A stretch of DNA of 64,000 bases, taken from positions 27,325-91,324 of the forward strand of contig JANBPT010000053.1 of the NCBI GenBank assembly GCA_027575765.1, given 5' to 3'. Both the position numbers and the translations under genes were made by a program. Under the pieces are notes generated by a model, which saw only the letters and a program-made list of their open reading frames with translations, was not told the origin of the DNA and did not search any database. This document shows, piece by piece, positions 32,148 to 44,108 of the stretch. Numbering within the stretch: position 1 is the stretch's first letter; the number at the start of each line of letters is the position of its first letter. This DNA comes from Tieghemiomyces parasiticus. Lineage: Eukaryota; Kickxellomycota; Dimargaritomycetes; Dimargaritales; Dimargaritaceae.

Positions 32148-33459
32148 CGGCATCGCTGTATTTTTATCTGGCAATCTGTCCTTATCGCACCTTCTTAATA
32201 TTACCGATTTCCACTGCCTTGACGCCCCAAATCCTAGTCCCCTAACGCTGATTGTAAGTCGCTATTAAACCATGATAAAGGCTAGGGCTCTGACTTGGCC
32301 TTGTGGTCCTTAATTTGACAACCATATTTATGCAGATCATCATGGCCTCTTGCTAATCGACACTACAGGCTGTGCCGGTAATGGGTCATGAGATGCCTGA
32401 GGAATAGTGATGGGTAACCTGGGAAGCGGGATGACGAGGTGGCCTTGTCTATGCATTCCGCTCGGGAATCGAAACTACCCGCATTGGGATACCCATGTGC
32501 TAAAGAGGAGGGGTCAGTTAATTTAACGTCGCGTAAAAAGCTGTGACGCTCATGTGTGTGGAGCAAGACCATCGCACATTCAGCTTTCGATGCACAGGAC
32601 ACTCTAGACTTTGCTGCATAACACGGCGTCGTACCGCTGGTAGGGAGGTTGCTTATGGCTAGAGTCAACAAGGCATTGGTCCCGGAAGGTGCCGGTGGAC
32701 CCCGCTGATGTGTGCTACTCTACAGGTAGCATGGATAACGCATGAACCCCCACAACGATGTAGAACGTGGCCGTCGCTGGATGATACCAATGCAACTCAC
32801 CTTATTACGTACCTTTGTAACCAATTTCCGCCACCACTTGCTGCGCCCTTCTCATTCCCTGTCGATTCATTAAAATTATAATCCCTACCGAGTCAGGTTG
32901 GATATTTCGGTCAATGAATGGCTGTCTGGCATTACTGTCCAACCCTGATGTATCTTGACGGTGACCCCTTTTCTCTTCCTTTCGCCGACTCTAAGGGCGG
33001 AACCCCAAACCGGATACGCCATGTCTCTTGCAAATTTAATATAAGAAACACATAACTAATCCTTCAGCCTGTATTGGAAGGGGGAGGGAAATTCCTAACC
33101 GAGGCGTACAATTTTCCAGTTAGGCTGGCAAAACGGACAGAGGGGGGGGAAGCTCCGTCGGCATGAAGGTAGGGGCGTTTGCCACGCTGATTGCAGCCTG
33201 CCAAGGACTTAGCGAGACGGGTTACAGGGGGATATGGTCTGGTGTATACATGACAGCAAGCGAGTATCAGGCCGCCTATTGTCTCGCATGCAACAGGTTC
33301 CACAGCTTGGGCCAAGTCATAGTGAGTAGGCGGTCTTAGTAAAGGAAGCAGAAAGGGGTTGGAAATTGTGCATTTAGGCTGCCGCAAGGGGAAAGGGTTT
33401 AGCTCTTTGACATGTGAGCCATATCAGCACGGCTAAGCCCGTTAGTCCGGCCGGTGCCC
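32148..33459. other. Convergent spacer, no gene seen
   Basis: Lies between the subtilase and UFD2 3' ends. Contains the second copy of the dispersed repeat (32505-32563) and a 107-codon minus frame at 33064-33387 that I do not support as a gene. Confidence 0.5.
32505..32563 (+). repeat. Dispersed repeat copy 2
   Basis: GAGGAGGGGTCAG... with the core GCGTAAAAAGCTG then CTCATGTGTG; matches 28395-28457. The two copies flank the subtilase gene in the same orientation. Confidence 0.6.
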
Positions 33460-36435
33460 TCACTGCTGCTTGCTCTCCCGGTACTTCTGTATACGTTCTC
33501 GCAGCTCATCATTGGGAATCACGTCCTCGATCTTCAAGGGGTGACGGTTAAAGGGGTCGGTACCGTCGCTGAGCAGATGGGATTTGATGGTACTGCGGTC
33601 GATGGTGACGCGGGAGGAGGGCAGGATAACCGGGTCGGTCATGGGGGTAAACATGACCGGGTCCAAAAACTCGTCAGGTATGTCCTCGATACCCTCGTCG
33701 ACACGCTGATGCTCCTGGGCGGCGGCCTCGACGCGGTCCACGAACGCGTGCAACTTGTCAAGGTCTGTAGGCGATTTGAGGCCGAAGCGATCAAGAATCC
33801 GCGCCGCCTTATCGAACCACGCTCGGCTGTAGCTCCGCTCATCCGCTGCTACCGCCCGCACAAACCCTGCGTCGTCGGCCAGGCAGAGGTACACGTCAAT
33901 CAGGTGCGACAGCAGGACCCGGGGCTGGAATCGGTAGCGCTCCGGGTCCCGCACTTTCAGCTCAGTGCACCGAGGCCCCACCATGGTCTGCAGGTTGTAG
34001 TTGAGCATGGCCGCAAGGCGCTCCACGATTTCCGGGGTCAGGAATGGCCAGGGCGCCTCCTGGGTCAAAAACCGGAGCAGCGCTACGGTCTCGTTGGCCA
34101 ACGCCATATAGGACCCGGCCTTCCGCTCGCCTTCTGCTAGCTGGGCGGCACGCTCCTGGCGGTGGGTCTCGTCGCGGGCCGCCCAGGCCTCAGCATCGCC
34201 CATCTCGTTCTGGATGTTGCGGATCTCAGTCAGCGTACTCAGCGACTCGTCCAACAGGTAAGTGGTGTCGTTCATGAGCAGGTTGACGCAGCGTACGGCC
34301 ACGTCCGATTCGCGGCAAAAGCGCTGGATCTGGGCCTTGTGGGAAGGATGCTGCCGGATGAACTTGAGCACCTGGGCAATATGGTAGCGGATGTTAAACT
34401 TATCGTAGAACTGCGAGCTAGCCCCAGTACGCTCAACCTCCACGTAGAACCGCAACAGGGCCGGTGCTAGGTGTTCGAGAGCCACGGGCGTCGCAGTCAG
34501 CGTGAGGGCTGCGTCAGAGTAGCCGCGCTGCTGGTCTAGAGTCATGTAGTAAAGCACCTCAACTAGCTTGGCCCGCAGATATGGGTTCTGGAGGTAAGCC
34601 GCCTGGCGCAGGAACACCACGAGGAACGTCACCAGGGTTTCCAGGCCGGCGGCGGGTACGAGGGACGGGTCGTAGCGCAAGAGGGCCAAGTAGAACTCGG
34701 TGGCGTCCTCTACGAAGTACTCAGGCAGACAAGCCAGGCTTGTGGGAGGTTCTTCCGGAAGTGGAAATGTCAGGGGTGATGCTGGGTATGCTGTGGCGGG
34801 ATCGGCGAGGCGCAGCAGCCAGGTCATAGCCAACGTGTAGAACTGGGCACCGAGAGCCAGAACCGCCGGATTGAAGGCCTGGGCCTCGGTGGCGATTAGG
34901 ACGGCGCGTAGCCGATCGTACTCGGCGCTGTGGCGCTGCAGAACACGCTCATTCATCATCGCAGCCGGGGTGCCCTGCCAGCCGGCGCGCTGAGAGCGAA
35001 GTTGATCCAAGTGCTCCCGAAGCCGCGGGATGTCGCGAGCCAGGCGCTCAATGGCGGCGAAGTTTGGGATGAGACTGAGGTGCAGCACAGCGAAAGTCAA
35101 GTAGAAGGCGTCAGAGATGAAGTTCGGGGGGGCCGCATCAGGGTGCTCGGTGCGCTGCCGCTCCAAATAGGCGGCCGCATCGGGCTCGCTGGCACGCAGG
35201 CGGGTAGCTTCCCGCACATCCAAGAGATCGGTGAAGGCGAAGTAGTACGGGTCGATCCGGTCGAGCTTGGTCAATCGTCCGGTCATAAAGGGTTCGCACA
35301 GGCGCAGGAGTACCACTGCCCAGTTGAGAAGGAACCCGTCCCCAGAGACGGTGCGCGGGTCCACCTGCATCTTGGCCCGGCCCCGGTTGACCTGTACCAC
35401 GTGGGCCACATACTGAAGCACCTGAGCACGCGGGCCAGTCCCGGCCCTGATGAGTGTGTTGGTGATTTGGAACAGGGCCTCGAAAACGTAGTCCACCGTG
35501 CTGCGGAGGGTGGTCACGGCCGCCTGCGTGCTAGCGGTGTCCTGGTGGCTGAGGTCGGCAAAGTAGGTGGTGATGACCTGCGGGACTTCACGCGGGAACC
35601 CACTCAAATTGAAGAAGGGCCCCAGCAGCGTGGTGGAGGCCAACTGGGGCGCCTCCGGGGCTGGTCCCTCGGCAGGCCCCAGCCAGGATGGGGCGGCGGT
35701 CAGGGCCCGAGCCAAGGCCGGGTGGCCGGTGAGCTCGGCCAGGGCTCGCAAGTGGCTGCGGAAGTCGTCAAAGATGGTCACCTTAGCCAACTGCTTCCCC
35801 AATTCAGCCACGACAGCGTCCACCAGATCGTCTAGACCATCACCATCAAAACGTCGGCTGACTTTCTCCCAGAAGGCGGTCGGGATGCCAGACGCGGAGG
35901 TAGGGTCCTCACGCAGCAGACGGTTGACCAGAGATTCGATGACCGGGATCTCAGAGAACCCACAGTCAACAAACATGTCGGGCATGGTAATGGTGATCCC
36001 GGCATATGAGACCAGCAGGTCCGCACACTTGTCCAGGGTGGCCAGCCGGGCCTGTAACGTCGCCGGCTCGAGAGTGGCCGCCCCACGCTGGGCCATATTC
36101 TGGGCAATTTCCTGACAGCGTTTCCAGCATTCCAGGAGATAATCGAAGGCGTTGAGGTGCAGGTCTGGGTAGACCGGGTCCTGGGGTCGGGACCGGTCCT
36201 TATTAGCCAGGAAGGTCAGGCGGGCCAATATGACCTCGTCGATCCGGTCCTCGGTAATGAGGAGCGGGGCTGGAACCGGCTGGGCAGCCCGCAATTCCTG
36301 GGCCAGGTCGGCCAGGTAGAGGCGGCCGGGGCGTTTGGGATTCCCCTCTTCCAAGGTAACATGGAGAATGCGCGACAGGGCCTGGTCTTGCCACTCGGCC
36401 GCCGACTTGCCAGCCGGTTTCGGAGAGTCGGCCAT
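33460..36435 (-). CDS. UFD2: Ubiquitin conjugation factor E4 (Ufd2)
   Basis: Intronless, 991 residues, close to the usual fungal Ufd2 length. The E4 ligase extends short ubiquitin chains on substrates presented by Cdc48/p97 and passes them to the proteasome; nucleus and cytosol. The body is the helical Ufd2 core, recognisable from the KMQVDPRTVSGDGFLLN and MNDTTYLLDESLSTL segments. The C-terminal U-box (917-988) reads DEFLDPVMFTPMTDPVILPS, then RSTIKSHLL and DPFNRHPL, the classic E2-binding fold. The N-terminus is short and starts MADSPKPAGKSAAEW at the first ATG of the frame, in the context GGCCATG. No break or missing segment seen. The U-box and the whole-length match make this call firm. 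Confidence 0.97.
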   Translation of the reverse strand: MADSPKPAGKSAAEWQDQALSRILHVTLEEGNPKRPGRLYLADLAQELRAAQPVPAPLLITEDRIDEVILARLTFLANKDRSRPQDPVYPDLHLNAFDYLLECWKRCQEIAQNMAQRGAATLEPATLQARLATLDKCADLLVSYAGITITMPDMFVDCGFSEIPVIESLVNRLLREDPTSASGIPTAFWEKVSRRFDGDGLDDLVDAVVAELGKQLAKVTIFDDFRSHLRALAELTGHPALARALTAAPSWLGPAEGPAPEAPQLASTTLLGPFFNLSGFPREVPQVITTYFADLSHQDTASTQAAVTTLRSTVDYVFEALFQITNTLIRAGTGPRAQVLQYVAHVVQVNRGRAKMQVDPRTVSGDGFLLNWAVVLLRLCEPFMTGRLTKLDRIDPYYFAFTDLLDVREATRLRASEPDAAAYLERQRTEHPDAAPPNFISDAFYLTFAVLHLSLIPNFAAIERLARDIPRLREHLDQLRSQRAGWQGTPAAMMNERVLQRHSAEYDRLRAVLIATEAQAFNPAVLALGAQFYTLAMTWLLRLADPATAYPASPLTFPLPEEPPTSLACLPEYFVEDATEFYLALLRYDPSLVPAAGLETLVTFLVVFLRQAAYLQNPYLRAKLVEVLYYMTLDQQRGYSDAALTLTATPVALEHLAPALLRFYVEVERTGASSQFYDKFNIRYHIAQVLKFIRQHPSHKAQIQRFCRESDVAVRCVNLLMNDTTYLLDESLSTLTEIRNIQNEMGDAEAWAARDETHRQERAAQLAEGERKAGSYMALANETVALLRFLTQEAPWPFLTPEIVERLAAMLNYNLQTMVGPRCTELKVRDPERYRFQPRVLLSHLIDVYLCLADDAGFVRAVAADERSYSRAWFDKAARILDRFGLKSPTDLDKLHAFVDRVEAAAQEHQRVDEGIEDIPDEFLDPVMFTPMTDPVILPSSRVTIDRSTIKSHLLSDGTDPFNRHPLKIEDVIPNDELRERIQKYRESKQQ

Positions 36436-37724
36436 GGGCAGATTAAAGGGCGAAGCCAGAGATCAGTGAAGCGGATGTGACCGTTCGATTAGCGAAGTGT
36501 AGATTAATATGCAATAGGTTCGACCGTATTTGGGGATGGCGAGGCGGAATCCCCGAGGCGACGCGAATGCTGTGTTACAGAGATGGACGTAAGGTATAAA
36601 AAATGACCTAATCGAAGGGGGGCGTCTGCGTAATGTGTTCAGCCATGAGCAGTGAGAAGGGCTGCAGCTACTGGTGCGAGCAGTATGTGGAATGGAATGG
36701 CTGATCCCTAAGGCACAGGAACACGCCAGGGAGGGCCGTTTGGGCGGAGTGGGGTGGCAAGTGACGTTGGTGAGCGGAATAGGTTTGCAGCTTAATTCAA
36801 TGGCAAGCAATCTGAACGACAGGTGGATATGCCTGGCATACCATGCAGTCCCCACGTTTTGGATAATGCGGACGATACCACGAGTAACTCACAACCGATG
36901 CAACCCATGGAAGCCCGATGGTCTTGGGTAATTTAAAGAAGGGGATTGACTGGCAATACCATTCTAGGAGGCCACGCATGACCCGTCGCCCTACAGGCTC
37001 CATACACCAAGTCTAGCTACCTCTGTCGCGGTTCTGGTGCTCGCCGTTGGATCGAAAATTGGCGAAGGATTAATACTGTGCCTATGGTTACTCTATTATG
37101 CCCGCACACAATCCGGTCTAGCCTACTCAGTTCGAGCCAGCACTTCCCCCAAAGGGGTTGTGGGACGAGAGCACGATTCGGACGGGGCTAGTGGGAGTTA
37201 GATCCGGGGATGCAGGCATCTTGGAGCAGGGTGGTGGCCCAACTGTGTGCAGAGGCTAGAATCAGGGTATCAAGGTACTTGCTGGTAATTGAAGGAGGGG
37301 GCTGATGGAAGAATGCTCCGCCTCCCCCGCCTCGCTACTGGCTTCTTACACAGCCAATAGAATTCACTTGCCCCCACAGTTTCCGGTTCCCCCCCGCCTG
37401 ACCTGACTCTCGACCGTGGTAAAGTCCTTGTGACTGGCCTGATTGGAGACTGTGACGGGTATTTCGACCGTCCCCCGTCTTTCCTCCTTACTTGACCGCC
37501 CGACCTGGGCCACAACGCACGCTCGAGCAAGGGCCTTTTTCTCTCCACTTTAGTAAACCTTAGACATCTCGCTTCATCCCCCCCCTCGCCGAACTGTCGC
37601 TAGGCTACCTTCTCCTAAAATCTCTGCTCCCTCAAGGCCGCATTCGGTCCCCGGTCCCTTGACCATCCGCCCCCTGTTCCCCCCCCCACTAGTACCTCTC
37701 ATCTCAACTCCGCCGTTCGTTGCT
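36436..37724. other. Divergent promoter region UFD2 / E1-beta, no gene seen
   Basis: 1.3 kb between divergent starts. C/T-rich DNA (37330-37720, plus strand) precedes the E1-beta ATG and is probably its leader. A 130-codon minus frame at 36463-36855 is low-complexity and sits where the UFD2 leader should be. Confidence 0.5.
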
Positions 37725-39530
37725 ATGGCCGCGCTTCGGTTTTCTCGCAGCCTGAGCAATGTTCTTGCCGCGCGTCTCGTAAGGGTAGGTTACCCCCGGA
37801 CTACGGACTCTGGTCCGTTGGAGAAGAAAGGCGACACACCACCACCTTCCCTAGCGAGGCATGTCGTTGGTATTTCACTTGCGGGGTCTCCAGGCTAACC
37901 ACCCCTACCATCCTACCTGCGACGATACCTCCTATGGGCCATCCAACCATGCCAGCCAGTCGTGACAGTGCGTCGTACAATGTCCACTATGTACTCGCTC
38001 GAGGCCAAGCCCGTCAACGGGCTTCCTACGGGAGTTGCCCAATCCAAGTTGCTCGTTCGCTCCGAGGACGAGCTCTACAAATTTCCCGAGCTACAGAGCC
38101 TAGGCCTTGCGGATGGTAAATACTGCGCGGCTAGGGTTACTCTCTAGGGCTCACTGATAGGGTAGCCAGGTCACCCTCCGCACCTGTGGGTGCCGTTTGG
38201 GATCACTTTACTTAACCAGCTCTACGCTACTGTCGTGCCTTGTGTCCCTCACCGACCACTCACCCCTGGCCTTATCCTGGCCCACCGCTGCAGGCCCTTT
38301 CCGCAAATCTAACCTGTACCAGGCTGTCAATGATGCCATGCGCATCGCCCTCACTACCGACGAGACGGCCGGTAAGTGTCCTACAATCGTCTCAGCGGTG
38401 CCCCATGTATAGCCTAAACCCTGACCTTCTCGACGTGGGTGGTTAGATCTATCTAAGCAGTGGCTTATCGTTAGCTACAGCACGTGGCAAAAATTCATCG
38501 ATGTATATGTCTAGCAGGACATCAAAACCAGCATACCCATCTTGTTCACCCCTACTACCTCCACTGCGGCTGCCTCTCTTCATCTTCCTTTTCCCTCTAC
38601 CCTCCCGTCATCGCTTCCATAGTGGTCTTCGGCGAGGATGTCAAATTTGGGGGCGTATTTCGCTGCACAATGGGACTCGCCCAAGATTTCGGCTCGGACC
38701 GTGTCTTCAACACGCCCATCGTGGAGCAAGGTATCGTGGGCTTCGGTATCGGCCTGGCCACTCTAGGTCATACAGCCATCGCCGAAATCCAGTTTGCTGA
38801 CTACATCTACCCGGCCTTTGACCAACTGGTCAATGAGGCGGCCAAGTATCGTTTCCGCGCCGGTGATCAGTTTGACTGCGGCGGTCTAACGGTACGCGCG
38901 CCCTGCGGAGCGGTGGGCCACGGCGCCCTGTACCATTCACAGAGCCCTGAGGCCTTCTTCACCCACGCGCCCGGGCTTAAGGTGGTCATGCCGCGCGGTC
39001 CCATCCAAGCTAAGGGCCTGCTCTTGGCGGCCATTCGCGACCCCAATCCAGTGGTGTTTCTGGAACCCAAGGTACTCTACCGCGCAGCCGTGGAGCGTAT
39101 CCCTGAAGGTGATTACGAACTGCCCCTAGGTAAGGCCGAGGTCGTGAAGGAAGGCAAGGATATCACCCTCCTCGGGTGGGGCACCCAACTGTACGTCCTG
39201 GAGGATGCCATCCGTATGGCCGAGCGGGACCTCCCAGGTCTCAGCTGCGAGCTTATTGATCTACGCACCTTGTTACCCTGGGATGTAGACACCGTGGCGC
39301 GGTCCGTAACCAAAACCGGCCGGGTAGTGGTGGCCCACGAGGCCCCGCACACCTCAGGCTTCGGCGCCGAGATCGCTGCCACCATCCAGGACCAGTGCTT
39401 CCTCAAGCTTCAGGCTCCCGTGCGCCGTGTGTGTGGTCTCGACACTCCATTCCCACTGGCGTTTGAGCGGTTTTATCTGCCGGACCGTGTGCGTTGCTAC
39501 GAGGCCATCAAGGAGACTATGAACTACTAG
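37725..39530 (+). CDS. Branched-chain 2-oxoacid dehydrogenase E1 subunit beta, mitochondrial
   Basis: Beta subunit of the thiamine-diphosphate E1 that oxidatively decarboxylates 2-oxoacids from Leu, Ile and Val (and 2-oxobutanoate) in the mitochondrial matrix. Exons: 37725-37778 (or to 37784, alternative donor), 37956-38115, 38294-38371 and 38623-39530; about 400 residues, phases 0-1-1. The basic, Arg-rich N-terminus ([18 protein letters not shown]) fits a mitochondrial presequence. Hallmark blocks: [73 protein letters not shown], and the C-terminal transketolase domain with [24 protein letters not shown] and the ending [11 protein letters not shown]. The GGVFRCT and [14 protein letters not shown] features favour the branched-chain over the pyruvate enzyme. 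The gene for the alpha subunit is not in this window. Confidence 0.93.
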
Positions 39531-39908
39531 GACGGGAGGTGCGTTATGATCCCTTGTTCCGCGTACACCGCTTCGCCCGACTGCAATTTTGAACTAGACA
39601 TATTATACTAGCTTTGAATGTTATAAAGGGGCCCGCATATTTTCAGTTCACCAAATGTATAGCTTTTTTTCTCATTCTGGAGCGGCAACATTGTGGACAT
39701 CCAAGTTTCATGATTACGCGCCGTATTAAGACGGATTGACCGGTGAGAAGTCATTAAACAAGACTTATTTCTTTACGGAAGCAAAGATTAACTTAGGGTC
39801 CGCGTGAGAGTTGCAAGAAATTAAGGGTCAGGAGGGAATAACATGGTACACGTAGACAACCAAACGAGGCGGATGGAGCAACGGTCAGAAGGAGGGGAGA
39901 GGGATCGC
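39531..39908. other. Convergent spacer
   Basis: AT-richer 378-base gap between the E1-beta and kinase stops; nothing but probable 3' UTRs. Confidence 0.6.
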
Positions 39909-42900
39909 TCACACGCGGGCCGCAGCGGACGGGCGGCCACCTGGACCGCTCGGACGGGCCTTGATCCGAGTGGGCATTGTGGCATAGCGCGGAGGGTACG
40001 CAACCGATGAGGATTCGTCCTCTGCCGCACCGATAGGGTGCGCGTGGTGAGTCGCACGAAAGCACACGGTCTCGTAGTTGGGCACCTGCGGGGGAGAGGG
40101 AGGACCCCGTGGGCCGCGGAGACTGGCTAAACGGCGACGGTAGCTGGTGGCCCAGGTCGTGCGAGGATCCGTTGGACCAATCGTGTTGGTGGTGGCCGTG
40201 GCGGATGACGAGGTGGATGGAGCCGGTGATGCGAGTTTAGGCCGGGCCACAGTGGCCACCCGGCGTGGGACGTAGTGACTCGGGCGACGAGGTGGGGCAG
40301 GGATTTCTTTAAGGAGGGCTGAAACGGCCGTAACGGTGGTGGGGGCAGGTCTGGTGGGAACCAAAGGTTCGGCAGGGACCTTGGGCGCCACTGCCGTCGA
40401 TACCATGCGGGTGAGATAGTCCCGGAACCGCTGGTACTTGACCCGGTGGCCTGACAGCCGGTGGACCACCACGGCCCATCGTTGTGGACCTTCCACCCGG
40501 ACCACCTCAAGATGGACACCACACGAGTAGCGCTCAAGGGCTTCGCTCTCCTTGTCACCAAGTGATGGGGTGTACTGACCGATGAGGGTCAGACTGGGAT
40601 GGTCGACCGGGACCAGGCAGCGCCTGGCCAATCCGGAAAATAAGGTACTGTCCGCGGAGTCTGTACGGGTAGCGGTGGCCACCATCGTCTTTTTGGTCGC
40701 GGGATTCTGACCAGTTACTTTGGGCAGGCAAGTACCGAGGGCCTGACGACGTAGGCGGGCCAGAATAGATGTCACAGCGGTTTGCTCGGCAACAGCGGGA
40801 TCCGAAACCTCCCCGGGCAGTTCTTTAGACCCGTTGGGACTGCGCCACACCACCTGACGTCGGTTCCGGCGCTCACGCCGGCGGTGACGGGGCTCGCCAC
40901 GACCGTTCCGACGGTCCTTCTCCTGGAGGGCCTTCAGACGTCTCAGTTTTCGCTCGTCAATCACTGCCGACCCAAATAGCAGGTACCGCTTTATGATGGC
41001 CCGGCGGACTAGAGGGTCGGCGTCGACTTCGGTGAGGGACGGCCGGTATACTTTGGGGGCCTTACACTGGCGGGGGTCCGACCGGTTCCGCCCGCGAACC
41101 CAGTAGAGCAGACCCTGGCGGCTGTGGGTTCGGCTGCGACGATGGGTTGAGGCGGTGGGCGAGGGATCTTCACCGCTGCTCTCCGAGGACCCCGATTGGG
41201 AGCTGGGCGGGGGTTGGCGGGTTGAAACGTAGCGGTACACCACACTGCTGCCCTCTAGAAATTCCACTAGCTGCCCGAGCACTTGTTCTTTAGTAAGGCC
41301 GTTGCAGCGTCGCGGGAAGGTGATCCTGTGGGACCAGGCCTCGAAGGCACCAATGCTGCGCAGGGTCATGTCGGCCAGTTGGGTGGCGTCGAGCACAGGA
41401 GCGAGGGGACGAGACGAAGTCAGCGAGGGCGAGTGGAGGAGAGGTCGGGATTCACCGGCAGGGAAAGTGGGTGGGTCGACCCGGCGCGGCCAGGGCACCA
41501 GGCTGACCAAAGAAGCAGGTCGGGATCCAATGTGGCCCGAGAGAACGGAGGTAGGCAGGGGACGTCCAGCGAGGGGACTGCCGCCGAGGGCCTCAGTTCG
41601 TCGGCCCCACACGGGGTCACCTACGGGCTCCGTCAATTGAGGCGGGGGGACCGCCGCCGGTCCTGCAGTGGCGGGATTGGGTCGCCGGTTCTCGATTTTA
41701 AAGAAATGCAGGCTATGTAGGATGGAGGACGAGACCCGCTGGAGTACCGACGCAGAATCCGCTGGGTGGAGGTCGTACCGGGGTGGTTGAACCCCATGGT
41801 CACTGTCTCCTAGTCTAGGATACTGAGAATGACAGGAAAGTTGGCCCGGGGTGTCGGGTTGGGTGGTAGTGGTGGTGGTAAACGAGTCCTCAATATCCAC
41901 CGATAGGTTCTGGAGGATGGATCGAGACAGTGAGGCGGAGCCCAAGCCCAGACCTAAGCCAGCCAGGGAGTCGCGTGGGCCACCTTCCACAAAGGAGGAG
42001 TCAAAATCCAGGCGGGTTGACGTCGGGGTGGTCAACCACCGGTGCTTACGCATCTGCTCGGAGATGAGGTGATACAGGGACACGACGGGGCAGTTCCGCA
42101 CCTCGACCAGAGCCTTAGTGTCCACGGCGTAGGCAAATGGGAGACGGCACTCGGTTGGGACTGGGGAGAGCGGACCGCGCTGGGTGAGGGTCGGGAGAAA
42201 CCGTCCGCGTTCAATGAGCTCCTCGAGTTCGCGCTGAACTGAAGCCACGTCGCGGAACAGACAGGTGGCCACCTCGGCCACGACCTGGGGGTTGAGTACA
42301 GCAGCTATCTGGAGAGTGTTGTTGGCGATGGTGAGCGGCGGTAAGACGGCCGAGGGGTTGGTCAAACCAGTGATACCGGTGGTGGTCGGCAAGCCAGCGA
42401 GACCTAAAGCGCCGTGGGTCACCTGATCTGTCACGGTGGCCGACCCGGTGGATACGACCGGCGGGGACATCCACGCGTGGATGACCACACTCTCGAGGGC
42501 AATCCGGCGTCCGACGTCCGGATCGAGCATCCGAATCAGGAGGTCCTGCAGGGGTTCGGACATGGCCCCCGGGATCCAAAAGTTGCCCGCCGCAATGTTC
42601 TCGAAGTTCTTGGCCACCGATGGGTCACCGAAGGGTAGCATGCCTGTGGTCATCACGTAGAGGAGGACACCTAACGACCAGACATCCACTTCAGGCCCCG
42701 TGTACTTTTCACCCCGCAAAATCTCGGGGGCGGTGTAGGGGATGGAGCCACAGGCGGTGGCCAGCTGGGACTGCTTATCGAAGAAGTTGGCCAGGCCGAA
42801 ATCGATCAGCTTGACTGCCTTGGTATGTCGCGTGATCATGACATTTTCCAGCTTAAGGTCGCGGTGGATGATAGAGTGGGCGTGGCAGAACCCTATCGGT

Positions 42901-44108
42901 CGCAAACAGGGGAGGGAGGGGGAGATGGGATCGGGAGGTAGGTGGGTAAGTAGGGGAATCAGGGCGAATGGCATTGGCTAGTGGGGTAAAAGAAAGTCGG
43001 TGGCCATGAAAAATAGCCCGCAAAAGCCTACGGGACGGCCAGGGGCAGATTGACTGAGGACTGACTGGCGATGAAACCTAAGGCCTGTCACTCTGCCCCT
43101 ATCGCTTCGTCACCGCACGTGCCGCTCGTCAGACTGAGTACAACAGTGGATGCTAGCAAGAGGCAAGTCGATCTTGCCAACTCCCCATGCCTCGACAACC
43201 TAGGTAGATGCGTAAACAAATGGTGAAAGGTGGGATGGCCGTGGCGACGAGAGGAGATAATCGGACGGCCCACGCTGTCTACCGACTAGGGATTGTTTAC
43301 ATTCCACTCAAAAAAAATAGTGGTCAGTCATAGACCAACACCCCTGGATTGCAGACCGTTCAGGAACGAACAGTGAGGTTCAAAAATATGGTCACCGTAA
43401 GGATATTGACCCCATGGCCAGCCAGATACCGACAGTCAAGGTGAACGGTAAATGTAGGGCAGATCGAAGTCGTGATGTATGAGCCGTTGACTTACCCACC
43501 GACTGAACGACTTGTTTGAAATACTGGCGGGCTTTACCCTCACTCAAACCGCTGCGACCGATACGTTCGGACAGTGTGATACCATCGATAAACTCGTAAA
43601 ACAGGTAGAAATGGGTATCCGTAGCACGGAAGTCACGGAGTTGGATGATACCAGGGTGCTGTTCGCCCAGGAAACGCGACAAGTTGGCCTCACGGAGGAC
43701 GCGCTGGTCGAGGGTGCGAGCGCGCTTGGCCTCAGGGTGATCCTTGCGGTGCTTGTGCTTCGGGTACCGCTTAATGATCTTAACCGCCATATGCTCCTGG
43801 GTGAGCGCGTTGCGAACCAGTTTGACTTTTCCGTAGCTGCCCTGGCCGAGGCTACGGAGTATCTCATACTCGCCGAGCGGCGTGCGGAGTAAGGCTCGAC
43901 GCGAGCGTTTAAGCGAGATGGCGGGGCCCCGAGCTGCCGTGGCCAGTGTGGTGGTAGCGGTGGTGGTGGTGGTGGTGGTGGTGGTGGTAGTGGTAAGGTG
44001 CGAATCTGGTCTACGACCATCGACCAGACTTTGCCGTGGACGCAAGCTGGGGGTAGCTGGGCTGCTCATGCTGTAGGAGTATTGGTATGCAGAGGTGGCG
44101 CCGGTCAT
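39909..44108 (-). CDS. Kin1/MARK-like serine/threonine protein kinase with C-terminal KA1-like domain
   Basis: Two exons, 44108-43496 and 42892-39909, joined in phase 1 by a 603-base intron; 1,198 residues. The intron splits the kinase just before the HRD loop (QSVG|FCHAHSIIHRDLKLEN). Kinase domain about 80-360: Gly loop GQGSYGKV (88-95), Lys110 in AVKIIKR, catalytic Asp216, DFG Asp235, CGSIPYTAPEILRGEKYTGPEVDVWSLGVLLYV. These features, with the close HxFYLFYEFIDG hinge, resemble yeast Kin1/Kin2 and animal MARK kinases, which regulate cell polarity and exocytosis. A long disordered Ser/Pro/Arg region follows. Near residues 985-1030 the sequence HLEVVRVEGPQRWAVVVHR continues through an RFRDYL helix and resembles a KA1 lipid-binding domain, though an unusually long tail follows it. 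The N-terminus has a poly-Thr tract. The ATG at 44108 is the first in frame; a second is 15 codons on. Confidence 0.88.
43958..43995 (-). repeat. ACC trinucleotide repeat coding for poly-threonine
   Basis: GTG/GGT run on the plus strand, read as consecutive ACC/ACT codons in the kinase N-terminus. Confidence 0.85.

Noticed and set aside
33064..33387. 107-codon minus frame downstream of UFD2
   Set aside because: Composition is plausible but there is no family, no intron logic and it lies where the UFD2 3' UTR is expected.
34930..35835. 301-codon plus frame over UFD2
   Set aside because: Antisense shadow of a clear Ufd2 protein.
36463..36855. 130-codon minus frame just upstream of UFD2
   Set aside because: Cys/Ser/Pro-rich from pyrimidine-rich leader DNA; no family.
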